Below are positions 12,653 through 24,200 of a stretch of DNA of 64,000 bases, one piece after another. Position numbers and translations under genes: made by a program. Location of the stretch: assembly GCA_009192285.1 (NCBI GenBank), contig CM018604.1, forward strand, positions 124,001 through 188,000, in the 5' to 3' direction. Origin of the DNA: Morchella semilibera. Taxonomy: Eukaryota > Ascomycota > Pezizomycetes > Pezizales > Morchellaceae. How positions within the stretch are numbered: the first letter of the stretch is position 1; every line of letters starts with the position of its first letter. The notes beneath the pieces were generated by a model that saw only the letters and a program-made list of their open reading frames with translations, did no database searches and was not told the origin of the DNA.

Positions 12653-14234
12653 GATTGCAGTAAGAACAGTCCAGTTCCTCTCTGGAATCCTGAAAACACT
12701 GGGGTAATAGGAGTTGGGAATTCGGGGAGATAAATTAGCTACATGCGTTTAATGGATTAATTTGGATTTTTCTTTTTGGTGATAAAATGTAAACCTGGTT
12801 CTGGAAACGCATTCATAAAGTGGAAGCGCTTCGAGGGTCTCGTGGTGAAAAAAAAAATTTGATTGGTGGGAAAGAAGAGTGATTAACTGTGACTAAGGAG
12901 ACGGGTAGCAGAAGATGGAATGACAGCTGCGCGTACAGTGCAAGCAGAAAAGGGAAGAGAAAAAAAGGTCATAGTGAGTCCCCTTTGGCTCTTTCTTTCT
13001 TTTTTGGGGGCTGGGACAGGCAAGGTGAAAAACCAAAGATTCGAGGATATATTCTCGAAACCTACAGTTATATTGTTATCTGCGTTCAGGCAAGCACATA
13101 TTACTATCTATTAGAACCCTAGCCCTATCAAATGGAGCCCCGAGTGTATCCGTCGGGACAGAGGTCGGGGGTGACCTCTATATCGGCATAACCTCCTCCT
13201 CACGGACAACTGACGCTCCAAAGAAGTGAAGTATATGGGGGTAGGAGTAGCTTACATTGCTCTTTGATTATTTGGCTGACTTATGGGACAAACAACCCTA
13301 CCCCAAAATGTCATATTAATCCAATGCGGGTTTTCGACTGCGGGTTATAAGAGAGGGCTGGAGGCCAGTTTAGAGCTTTTTTGGGCACCTAGTACCATGT
13401 TTAGGACATATAATATCCCATATGAGCTACGATGGCGCCGGTATATCGTATTTAGTTGTTAAATATCGTGTTTGTTTAATTGGTGGGAATAGTACAAGAA
13501 CGCAAGGTGGAGGGCGTTCTACTCAGTGCTAGAACCAAGGGTCTAGTTACTTGAAACTACCACTACTTAGCGCAGGAATATCATGTAAATTATATCATTG
13601 CCAAAAGGAGATAGGACAGTAATCAGAGCTTAAAAGTTGTACTGCCGTGATAAACAAATTAATTGACCCCTAATTATAAGTGAGAAGCTTTCTCCAATGG
13701 TCTCGGTTTCAACACCGATAGATAAATGACTCGGACTTCTTGCATATAGGATATAACTCTACGCCATAGTCCTTGGCGGACTGTTATTGCATATAGATTG
13801 TTTGACTAAATTCGGGATTCTTCATGAGACATATTACCATTTTCTCCAAAATCCGAACTATCACCGGCGCCGCACTTGTGATGACATGATAGATATTGCT
13901 TGAAATCATTCTTGGATCCGGAGCGTTATCCGTCAAAATCGGAAACGATCTGGGGCTTGCCAAGGAACTCCGTCTCATGTACTACGGATGTATCAAAACC
14001 ATACTCACCCGGTTCCCCGCGATCAAAAGGGACGGACAACATCCCTTGTGTTCCTGGAGATCCTCGGTAAGATCGCCCCCGAGATGCATGCAAACATGTA
14101 CCTACATACATGTAGAGTAGATTCATCTGTCTTGCATATGTAGAGCTAGAGTAGGCAGGTACCTTTGAAGTAAATACACCGCAAAATATCATAAATACCT
14201 GCACTGTACTCGTTATAATTCCTAATTCAACACG
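12653..14234. other. Intergenic region, no gene seen
   Basis: Spacer with AT-rich runs and short frames without recognisable content. One TACATGTA palindrome (14107-14114) lies about 120 bases before the next start codon, within the motif-rich stretch AAACATGTACCTACATACA. Confidence 0.55.
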
Positions 14235-15020
14235 ATGAATAGACTCACCAGTACCTTCGTCTTTGCCGCCGCCTTCGCGGCTGCCTACGCCGTAGCAGCA
14301 CCCCCACCTCAGCAGATCTCGAAATAATTGCAGAGAAGTTCGTAGCAGCTGAAATCGTTCCAGATGTTATACCCTTCTTCAAGCCTAGTGCACTGGCATA
14401 TCTAAGCTTCGACTACAAGAACGGAACTATTGTATCCCTTGAACCAGGGACTCGCATTGGTCGCAATGGTACCTACACAGCCTTCCTGCAATGCATTCTG
14501 TTTGTGATGTGTAGCTGATGTTGTAGATAGATTCCCAGATCGCACCTACCATTTCAATCCGCGGTCTTCCACCCTATAAGACCAAGAAATACGTAGGCGT
14601 AATTGTAGATCCCGACGCACCCAGTCGCGAGACTCCCACCCGGAGAAATATAAGACACTACATTGCGAGTGACCTCACCATTGGTCCTGAATTATCTCCC
14701 GACGGGAATATTATTACTAATACTACCGCTGCGGCGAATGAATATCGTGGTCCTAACCCACCTGTTGGCTCTGGTCCACACAGGTTTGTCGTCCCATCCA
14801 ACACCTGCACATGATACTCGATCGCTGACACAAAAATAGATATGTGTTTTTCTTGTATAAACAACCCGAAGGATTTGATGTTTCGTTCTCGGATCTGGAT
14901 CTGAGTACTATCGCTGGGTTTAACTTGACCGCGTTTGCGGAGAAGACGGGCCTTGGTGGGCCAGTTGCTGGGACATGGTTTGAAGCTGAGGTTGTGAACG
15001 GAACTGCCGCTACAGTTTGA
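14235..15020 (+). pseudogene. Secreted PEBP-family protein with a one-base frameshift (or assembly error)
   Basis: Phosphatidylethanolamine-binding protein family. Exons are 14235-14468, 14531-14783 and 14840-15020, with GT-AG introns of 62 and 56 nt. The start codon opens a signal peptide (MNRLTSTFVFAAAFAAAYAVA). The mature part shows the family signature VDPDAPSRETP with a following H-Y, and GPHRYVFFLYKQPEGF, then ends NGTAATV. The signal-peptide frame and the mature frame (from DLEIIAEKF at 14315) do not agree: exons sum to 668 nt, one short of a multiple of three. The mismatch lies at or near a run of five C (14301-14305), and one extra C there would restore a single frame. Everything downstream is intact, so this is either a very recent disruption or a homopolymer sequencing error. 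The ligand is unknown; secreted fungal PEBPs are poorly characterised. Confidence 0.75.
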
Positions 15021-15585
15021 TTGATTGAGTGACCATGATTATAGTTCTTGTATTTTTTGAGCTGTTGGTTAGTTCAGGCAAAGGATCGAATACGAGGAGT
15101 AGAGTGCTGAGCAAAGAGAGGCTCAAGCTCAAGGCTTGGGAAACCCGAACCTATTACATACCCAGTTCCACTCATGTTCGAAAGACAACTCACTTAATGC
15201 GATGTATATTTATTGTCTCACACGGTTGATCGCCAGGCTCTTTTCAGCACTTGAAAGGGCCTTTTCTTTTCTTTTCTCTCTCACAGCCAGTGACAATGCG
15301 TTGTTGGTAGGTTGTTAGTTATTTTTGCCTTGGCCGATGATGAGGTTGGAAAGGCTAGCAGTTGCTTTGACGCAATGACCACGCCACAAATATTGGAGGG
15401 AGTTGGTACATAAGGGAGCTGGTCTTCTCCCCCAAATATCTCAACCAACAACGCCTCCTCCTCATCGTTGCGTCTATTCACTTCATCAAGTTTTCAAAAA
15501 CCTGGTATGTCGCTTTCTCTTGACACTACATCCGACACATACTAACACTAGCATCGACCAGCCAATTACGATATAAAAAAAAACC
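15021..15585. other. Intergenic region with likely promoter of the small secreted protein
   Basis: No gene seen. It carries the 3' flank of the PEBP-like gene and the upstream region of the cysteine-rich protein, with a pyrimidine-rich stretch (about 15260-15290) and an A-rich leader directly before the start codon at 15586. Confidence 0.5.
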
Positions 15586-15870
15586 ATGAAGTTCTACGTT
15601 ATCACCCTTCTCTTGGCCCTTCTCCTGACATTCGTGTCCGCACTGCCAACCGGTGGGGCCTGCCCCGCGCCTGCTACGCCAGCGCCTTCGGACGGATGCC
15701 CAACGGGAACCTACGATGGCTGCGTCAACAATTTGGTCTGCACACAATCATACCCGGAATCGTGCATCTGTCAGAACAATAACAGGAAGATGTGTGCGGA
15801 GGCTTGTGGAGTCTCAAACCCGCGGGTAGATGTCTGTGGACCTGCTGGACCTTCATCTGGGCCCGTTTAA
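15586..15870 (+). CDS. Small cysteine-rich secreted protein
   Basis: A single-exon frame of 94 residues. Residues 1-19 (MKFYVITLLLALLLTFVSA) form a clear signal peptide. The mature part of about 75 residues contains nine cysteines spaced through a Pro/Gly/Ala-rich N-terminal segment and a central core (GCVNNLVC, SCICQ, MCAEACG, DVCG). The start context is AAAAACCATG. I recognise no named family. The size, signal peptide and cysteine content fit the broad class of effector-like secreted proteins, but the odd cysteine number leaves one unpaired unless processed. It sits between two other secreted-protein genes. A long poly-G tract (15890-15905, then eight more G) lies 20 bases after the stop. 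Confidence 0.7.
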   Translation: MKFYVITLLLALLLTFVSALPTGGACPAPATPAPSDGCPTGTYDGCVNNLVCTQSYPESCICQNNNRKMCAEACGVSNPRVDVCGPAGPSSGPV

Positions 15871-17841
15871 TCCGTGTTATTGGATTTGTGGGGGGGGGGG
15901 GGGGGCGGGGGGGGCGTATCTTGTGGGTTAATAGGAGGACTACTTAATTAATGCTTGGGAATGAGCACTGGCCATGGGGATATGTTCATGTCGGATTATT
16001 ATAATGGCTCTCTATATAACTATATAATTATAACTTTCTGTAAACCGAAAACGGAAATCAAAACGAACTTCTACTTGCCTTCAGATATCTTACCCCACAA
16101 TGCTTGGATCATATGTGCAAATAAGCTTAAAAAACCACATTCTCGCTAGAGTACACCCCCCCCTTATTAATCTGTATGTCGGCTGTATGTGCCGAGTTTG
16201 TGAGGCTCCCTCACATAATGTCTCACACCCCACAAATTAAATCTCGGACACTATTTTCTAGCCTACGCAGACAAAAAAAAGGAGAAGTCGGAGAAGTCTG
16301 CGAACCGATATTAGTCCGTTACAGGGTTAGGGATATATCGATACAACATCCTTGAACCTGGATCAAGATTTGATCAGTGACAGCGGGCTCCCGCGAAATC
16401 AGCTCGAGGGAGGAAGAGAAGAAAGAGGACTAGTAGATTACTAGGTCAGTGGAGCATGGATTATAGAAGATCGGGATGATTACTCAGAGAGGGTCTGAAT
16501 AGGGGGAATGCTATAATATTAGGACCGAGCTCGAGTTAGGGCCAGTGTCTTAATTTCAAGATGATGGTAATTTTGGAGGAGCGGTATTCTGTCATATATA
16601 CGTAAGTATCTAACCCCAATTATAATCTGTGATCAGGGTCCCTTTCAACTCCTGCTGTTTAGACCTCCATGGGCGCTTGTGGGTATTCTCCTAAATTAGG
16701 ATCCGAGCGATAAACATAAGTGGTACTTCATGAAGTGACCGGTTTTCAGATAATTGAAAGGTACATGTATGTCTAGTATCAGACTGAAATGTTTTTCAAA
16801 GAAGGGGGTGTATAATGACGCACCTCTGTAAATTAATATTCGACTGTGATAAGGCGCGAGAGCATGTAGATGATAGTCTCATAGTCTCGCCTCCAGACTT
16901 TGTCGTAAACAAAGCAAGAAGTTTAGTTTTACGCTCGGAATTTGATTTTCCCCCCTACTTGACACGAAAGGGCCCCTAGAGAAAATTATATCAATAAATG
17001 GCTATCACTCTTAATACTAAGACTACAGAGGAAGATCCTCCAACACATGTATTGACCATCGGGACCGAGCGGCAAAGGGGCGTACTTGTTGCATCATGGA
17101 TTATCACTTGCAACTTGGCAGGCAAGATGGACTCAGTGTTTTTGTTTTGTTTAATTCATTACTTATAACCCTTAACATGTATGTAAATACCTAACACCTG
17201 CTCGACCCCCAAGGACCTAATGGAATATCCTAACCGAGTACTAAAGTCCGCCACCTTCACTTAGCTACACTTCACCTCCGAGCTGCATACCTTATACGGT
17301 GATGTCTGCGATAGTTATATACATATAGGTTGGAGAGCTAAGATAGGAGTTTTCAGGATATATGTTCCACCTTGTATTTTTATTATATATTGTCTCCAAT
17401 AAAGTACCTAAAACATGTAGGTCCGCATACTGAGCATTGCCGCCTCCGCCCAACCGATTCCCGAGATGCCCGGTTTTCGGTTCGCATTATTCCGAACCCT
17501 CACCCCGGTAGAACACACCAAGAATGTGGGGAAAGGGCTAAGCATTTAGCCCCAGACGGAAATCTTTATTCCATCCCACCGAGTTGCATATATACCCAAA
17601 ATACTGGGGGAAATTAGCCCCCAGAGCTACAACAGAACAAAACAAGAACTGATATGCTTGATATTAATTATTATTATCCTCTGGCCTTCACCCGGGAAGT
17701 AAAAGGCTGAATCTACGGTACTGAATGGAAATTTAGGGCGCGTGTGAATTATTGGACAGACAGAATATAAATAAACTTCCGTCTCCTCCTTCCCACCGTT
17801 AATTCCATCCACAGCCCACTATCTTCTGAAATTTCACCATA
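15871..17841. other. Intergenic region, no gene seen
   Basis: Contains a 16-G run at 15890-15905 followed by a further 8 G, a C run near 16156, one TACATGTA palindrome (16762-16769), and a TATAAATA box at 17766-17773, 76 bases before the esterase start codon. No coding content recognised. Confidence 0.55.
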
Positions 17842-18794
17842 ATGAAGGTCTCGGTTCTCCTCTCCCTCCTCGGTGTTTCGTTCCAGCTTGTAGCTGCTGT
17901 CCCAGCCAAGCACAAGAAGGCTGCCGAGAAGCCCTCGGTGTTCCTTTTGGCAGGAGATTCCACGACGGCTACACAGGCTGCCAATGGCGGAGGTATGTCG
18001 CTCATTATCCACCAGCCTATATCTAGTTTGAAAGAAGTTTAACAACGCGTGTAGGTTGGGGTGATGGGTTCAAGAACCTCACACTCAAGGAGCCAAGTTT
18101 CGCCATAAACTATGGACACAATGGTGCTACAACGAGCTCGTTCATATCGGGAGGTGACTGGGCGACGGTTTTGGGGAAAGTAGAGGCGTATGCCGACAAC
18201 AGTACCGTTTATGTTACGATCCAAGTATGTCCCACTATTACTGCACTCTCATAGAGCATGTTATTAACGTTACCGCGGTGCTGCTCTAGTTTGGACATAA
18301 CGATATGAAGCAGACAAACTACACCGAAACTTTCAAAACAAACCTCCGCAGGATGATAGCTGATGTCAAGGAGAGGAATGGTGAACCTGTAAGTAAACCA
18401 CCAACATTGAGTTCCAACTATTCACTCCCAAGCTAACATCACAAAGGTTCTCGTAACCTCTCTCTCCCGCCGCAACTATTACGCCAACGGGACCATCAGC
18501 GACACCCTCGGTCCATGGGCTGGATACACCATTGAGGTCGCCGAAGAGACTGAAACCCACTATATCGACCTGTGGAAAAACTCAATCCACTACCTCGAGG
18601 AGATTGGCCAGCCCGCTTCTCTCAGGTTGGCGCTAAAGGATGGCGACACAACCCACTTGAATGTTCCTGGGTCTATCGTTTTCGGCAGGATGGTGAGCGA
18701 CCTGCTGAAGCATGAGATCCCAGCGATTGCAGGAGTGGTGAAGGAGAATGCTACGCTGAGTGAGCAGATCTGGAGCGGGGTTGCCACTTATTAA
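17842..18794 (+). CDS. Rhamnogalacturonan acetylesterase-like SGNH hydrolase (CE12 type)
   Basis: A secreted esterase predicted to remove acetyl groups from the rhamnogalacturonan backbone of pectin. Four exons (17842-17992, 18055-18224, 18290-18388, 18447-18794) join in phase to give 255 residues, close to the usual family length. Residues 1-20 are a signal peptide. Block I is LAGDSTTA, with the nucleophile Ser40. The glycine of block II lies in the NYGHNGATTSSF stretch. Block III is FGHND right after the second intron, supplying the oxyanion-hole Asn. The Asp-His pair is in DGDTTHLN (about D207 and H210). NGT and NYT sequons suggest N-glycosylation. A TATAAATA box lies 76 bases upstream. 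The family assignment is solid; substrate preference is inferred from the family. Confidence 0.9.
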
Positions 18795-19899
18795 AGGCCA
18801 TAATTTAGACTTTAGATCAAGATACGTACGGTATAATATATAAATACTTTGTACAGTTTATAAATCACTAAGACCGGCTCCGGCATTGAGAGAAATGCCC
18901 CCCGAATGATGCTGTATCTGTGCCCCCTGCACCTTTAACCTATAGCGAATACGCGCCATAAAACCTTTTCTGAAAAAAAGAGCGATATAAACTTCACGAA
19001 TTCGTCTGTGCCGGCCGCACCCCCCAAAAGGAAACCCGCATACACCTGGTTAACATAATTCCATACAACATCCCCCACCTATATATCTGAACCCACCTCC
19101 ACACCTACATAAGTAATCCATGGAACACTAAACTATCTCCATCTGTGTCTTAAACTCCAACGAACGAGTACATTGTTTCACGTTATATTTAGAAATAGCC
19201 TCAAACAGTTCCAACACTCCCACGCATGCATGAATTATCAATCAATCAACCATTCCAACACTTCCATTCATGAGCCATCACTCGGCTGGTTTGGCTCGAT
19301 TAAATAACTAATTTGCTTGGTTTGATAGCATGTAGAAGACGGTATGAGGCGGGGTGCATGCATCTGCGATTGACTGACCCCTTACATGCACCTACATACG
19401 ATTTTCTCTAAATACATGTATGTAGCTCAGTCAGCGTCCCGGCCCCACACCCGTAGTGGTGCTTAAGCGAAACTCGAGTAAGGTTTATTTCTCAGCCTTG
19501 ATATTCCAGCAAGGGATTCCCCGGTCTTTGCCTTGCAATTGATATCTTCATGAATTATAACTAAGAAAAAGAAAATATACCAATGTGTCCATGCATCCAT
19601 GTACTTTACATAGCTAAGCGCTAGTACATAAGTACATCCAATAAAATATATAAATATACTCGCGCGTTAACTAAGTCGTCGGATATCGTTGCAACCAAAC
19701 GCTTATCAAAAATTCCGACTTTCTAATTAACGACTGAGTATAAACATCTCCCATGTATATCCTCCAAAATATAAAATAAAAGCTTAGCCTCACCGTTTTC
19801 TACATGTATCCCATGCCGGTATATATAATCCCCCAAACGCCTATAACCGATGTAAAAAAAAAAAAAAAAAAAGAACAAAATCAAATCAAATCAGATCAA
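18795..19899. other. Intergenic region between convergent genes
   Basis: Separates the 3' ends of the esterase and the PTH11-like gene. AT-rich, with TACATGTA at 19413-19420 and 19801-19808 and a poly-A run near 19855-19872. No gene seen. Confidence 0.55.
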
Positions 19900-21278
19900 C
19901 TAGACAGACCCCGACCTATCCGTCTTTATTGCCGCTTTTGGTGGAAAGGTATACAGGTTCTCTGTATCACTCTCAGTCTCTGTCCAGATCTGTGTCCCCA
20001 GGAAGTCGCCCCGCCACGGGGATTTTTTCGACCTTGACCGGCTGAGGGACTCATCGAGGTCGATATCGATCTTCTGGACCACCTCTGTCCGAGTCTGCGA
20101 TATCAAGCTAACGTTAGTGACGGTGGCCGGGTACATATACTGGGGCTAGCAGCGGGACTAACCTCAATCACAGAAATCATTTCATTTCTTGTCAAAGACC
20201 CAACGCTATCCTGGCCAGTCACGGGCATATGCCGTCGCCTTGCATATGAGGAGTTGAGCTGATATTGCCCATGCTCACTGGCCGTATGTTTACGCACTTT
20301 TTGTATAAATGAGTTGAGAACGGGGGCGTTTGCGACCACGCAGGCTACGAGGCACTCAATTGATGCCCAGAGTGTGCGCGCTTTCTGAACGGACTGGTCG
20401 CCAATGATAACGGGTAAACGAACTATTGTGACGGCCATGACGAAAAAGCCGAGGCCGAAGAGAATGAGGAGTTGTATTTTACGGATGAGGGGAAGTCGAG
20501 ATTTGAAGACCATGGGTAGAGGGATGAGGATAAGTAATGCATCGGTCAGTATATTGAAAGTTGCCATAGTGAACAGCTGTGCGACCGCCTTAACACACTC
20601 TAAAGCTTTTATCAGTAACTGGAGAGAAAAAAAACAGCCTTAAAACTTTCTCACCTCCAGGATTTGGCGACATTTGCCCTATTACAGGTTAGCACGATTA
20701 TTTTCAACTAACAAGATTGGAGAATACTTACAGTATACAGGAAAGGGGCGGCACTCAAGCACGGTACCAAGTATTACCGCAATGAAAGTGATCCCACAGA
20801 TCAAGTAAGTAATATCGATAAGCAGTCCATACGGTTTTGCTCTCGCCGTCAGGCGCTCATAGAATCCCAAGATGCACACTTTCATACACCATAAACTTCA
20901 CCTCCCCTCCAATTAGCCTATCTGTCACCGCCCATTCCTTTCCCTCAAAACCCAGAAAACTCACAATCCAGCGTAAAATATTCTACTAGCCAAGATCAAC
21001 TTGCTACCCACGATCCTCCTATGAACTTCCTCCTCAGTCATCCCCATTAAATTTATCTTTGAAAAGTCGATGTTATTTGTCCCATAAACCAGCACCACGT
21101 GTATTATCCCCAATCTGACTAGTAATGGGCCTAGCGATATTCCCATCCATGTGTCGTCTGTATACATCCTTTCGCCACGGTGGAAGCGGAAGAGGAGGCG
21201 GGTAAGTATCAGGATGGCGGACAGAAATGTGCAGACATAGGTGGCTACTATAGATGAGATGTTTTCTTGGGATAGCAT
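19900..21278 (-). CDS. PTH11-like / fungal rhodopsin-domain seven-helix membrane protein
   Basis: Minus-strand gene with exons 21278-20965, 20895-20732, 20678-20655, 20599-20163 and 20094-19900, all GT-AG and in phase, giving 377 residues. Seven hydrophobic segments are visible, starting with SIVATYVCTFLSAILILTRL. Family hallmarks are the TDDTW motif after helix 1, FLWCMKVCILGFYERL across the first splice, LECRPFPVYWQMSPNPGEC in the loop after helix 4, and FNILTDALLILIPLPMV in helix 5. The N-terminus lacks a CFEM domain. The cytoplasmic tail is acidic and Ser-rich. Exon 3 is only 24 nt. If the last intron (20162-20095) is retained, translation stops at 20103 and a different short tail results, so both ends are possible. 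PTH11-type proteins are proposed surface receptors; a ligand cannot be inferred. Confidence 0.82.
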
Positions 21279-24200
21279 TGTTGCTGTTCTTTAAACTGTA
21301 GGTGCAACTTTAGTGGGTAGTAGTAGTAGTGCCTTGTGGTAGTTGGTAGTACCCTCTCTTTTGAACAATTTAATCCTATATCCTCAGTAAATTATTCTGA
21401 GGACACACCCATTCATTCCTATTTTTATGAATGTTAGCTTGTTACTACAGTAATTAATAAAGCTCGAGTAAGATGCACTTCTACACACCCTCATTATTAT
21501 AAGACACGTCAAAAGGAATTGATTGATTGATTGATTAACGACTGAGTACCACCAGGGCTGGGATGAGAAGCAAGTAAGCACAGGAATTTGGAAATCGATG
21601 TTACTTTAAACTCCTTGCTGATATTTCTGGCACTAGGGAGGTGGGGTTGGGGTTGGGGTTGGGGGGGTACAGAGAGAGGATCTCGACAGTAATATATGGA
21701 AAACCTCTTGATTTTATGGGGAGAAGGATAAAAGAGGGTGTGTGGGAGAGAGTGGCCATTAGTAGTAGGTAGTAAGTGAAAGTAGTTCTTAGTGGTATAA
21801 CCCTGGGGCCCATCCCTGTGAGTAAGGGTGATGGTAAAGATGAACCCAGGCTAACCTGTCCGCCACAAGTGTCAACTTAGAAAAAAGCGTAAGGTATGCG
21901 GGACTTACATAACTACATGTATGTATAATGTAACTAGTACTATTTCTGCCCATGTCTAGCAAATGTACATGTACATGTAGTTAGCTGTGTCATGTATGCT
22001 GTAGGTACTCTACTCTAGATAGGTGTACCTACGAGCAAGGGGGGGGTACTAGAGATATGGAAATTGTGGAGATACATGTCTTCAGTGTGAATCTTCTCTC
22101 CCCGAAAAAAGCAAAGTCGACGGATAGCTTTGTTCCAGCTGCATCTAATATTTTATTGCGCCATGGGTGCGTGAGGTCCCGAAAGCGTGCAGGCGCGGTA
22201 TGGTGCTATGACCCAATCATCTGTGGCATAAGATATTACATAGAAAAGATGTACTCTACTCACTCTACTTTACCTTACTCCACCGTCCCAGATTCCCACC
22301 CCCCCACCCCCCTCCAGTGTTCTATAATGCGTTAGTAAATCCACCCTCCGGGAATACATCTGGAAGTTCGATCACAATACCTATACGACTACATTAGAAT
22401 CGACAAATGCTAATACTCCTCTTGAAACACTAAACCCGCAAAGAGTTCCGTCTCGAGAGCCATAACCATGGTACATTTAAGTATATCCTTGATATCATGC
22501 AATCAATAAGTGGAAACCTTGGTACGGCATTGTCGCCGGTGTGGGTCCAACCAGAGACCTTTCTAAAAGTCTTCCAGGTTCCTGAGAGTCGCGTACGGGG
22601 CCCAACTGGGAAGTTCAAGACAAGCCCGCGCCCCCAACCAACCAGAGCTCTACGGATGATTTCTTGGGGGCGGAAAAGGCTATGACCATGTGTTTCTGCA
22701 CTTTCCTCGACACTTCTTGCGGCATGGGTTTACTGAGCCTCGTCGCACCACAGCACCGAAAAATAGATATATACCACGGGCGCATTTTTGTGAAGGTATC
22801 ATATCACGCTACTAAAGAGTCCAGATCTCGATGAAAGGCTTGTTTGCATGGAGTATTCACCCGTGTTTGACTTGCTATCATCAAGTTAATCAGCATCATG
22901 GGTGTCTCAGTCAATATCAATAAGGCGTGTGAAATGATGCATGCTGAGACAATAGTAGCAGGTATAATGGAAGTGGTACTACATAATAGCAATCACAATT
23001 GATATCGGCCACTGCACACAAAGCACACTGGGCATAAATCCTTACTTCTACGTATGCATACTCCGATGATACTCTACGGGGTAAAGCAGAGCAAACCCTT
23101 GCATAAACCTCTTTCTCAGCGCTAGCTAAGACATGCGCAACCTGGCCTTGACACCGAGTTTGATTTTCCTACGGCCATGGGTAGGATTATTGTATAAGCA
23201 TGAGAAAAAACCTATTGGTCTGCCCGCGATCTAAACCCTGTTTTTAGACCCCCTGTTTCTACAATAATCTTACCCATAGCTGTACCGGTGTACATGATTA
23301 GTTTAGTAAGATTTCTGTCCCCAGAATACGGAAATACGGTGAAGGGTTAAGTATCGTCGATCAAAAACAATTCCAAAGCTTCCATCTACAGAAGTCTGTT
23401 CTTGTTTAATGGTCGTGAGCGATTGAGGCGCGCCGGGGCGCACATCCCATGATATTTAACATATTTTACTCAGCTTTTAGCTTTCTTTTTGCTGCCGTCC
23501 TAACGGCGCCTCCGGATCATTCGGTTCCTAAAGGTTTACCCAGCCAGTCCCGCCCAGTTAACGTCGAGTACCACCCCCTTCCACACCTCAACCTCAATCA
23601 GCGCCTTAGCCACCACTATCCGCCTAGGCCCGGCAAACATACAAAATCCTCATTAGTGAGACAGAGGTTAGCCTATGTGCTTTTTTTAAGCTAATGGCGA
23701 GCAAAGCTGCACATGCATAGGGTATGATTTTCTGGGGCGGGGTTCGCAAACTAATTCACCTTATGCTCAATCCCCAATTCTGGTTTCCCATAGCCAAAAT
23801 AAAATATACATGCAGCTACCGCTTGATCTAGGAAACAACCGACTTTTTTCGGGTGGATGGATCCACTTATGTACCTGACGATCATATCCTCGATTCGTAG
23901 CTATAGAGTTACATGTAGTAACTAATTGATTGACTAATGCCCCTGAAAGTATGTAAAGAAAAAAAGGGAAGAACCCCGATGAACTAGGGAGAGAGAGAGA
24001 GAGTATACATGTACTTGAGGTACTATACTTTAGAGTAGATTGCATATAATATGTACATGTATGTACCCTAGAGTCTCTGACTAACAACAGCACCACGAAA
24101 TACGTATGATTAGTCCGTGCGAGTCTGACCTCTACAATACAATACATAGTACGTAACGTAACCCCTTAACCCTAATCATTAATCATAAGCCCAACCCCGA

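Noticed and set aside
24155-24180. Telomere-like TTAACCCTAA
   Set aside because: A single unit without an array; chance or degenerate sequence.
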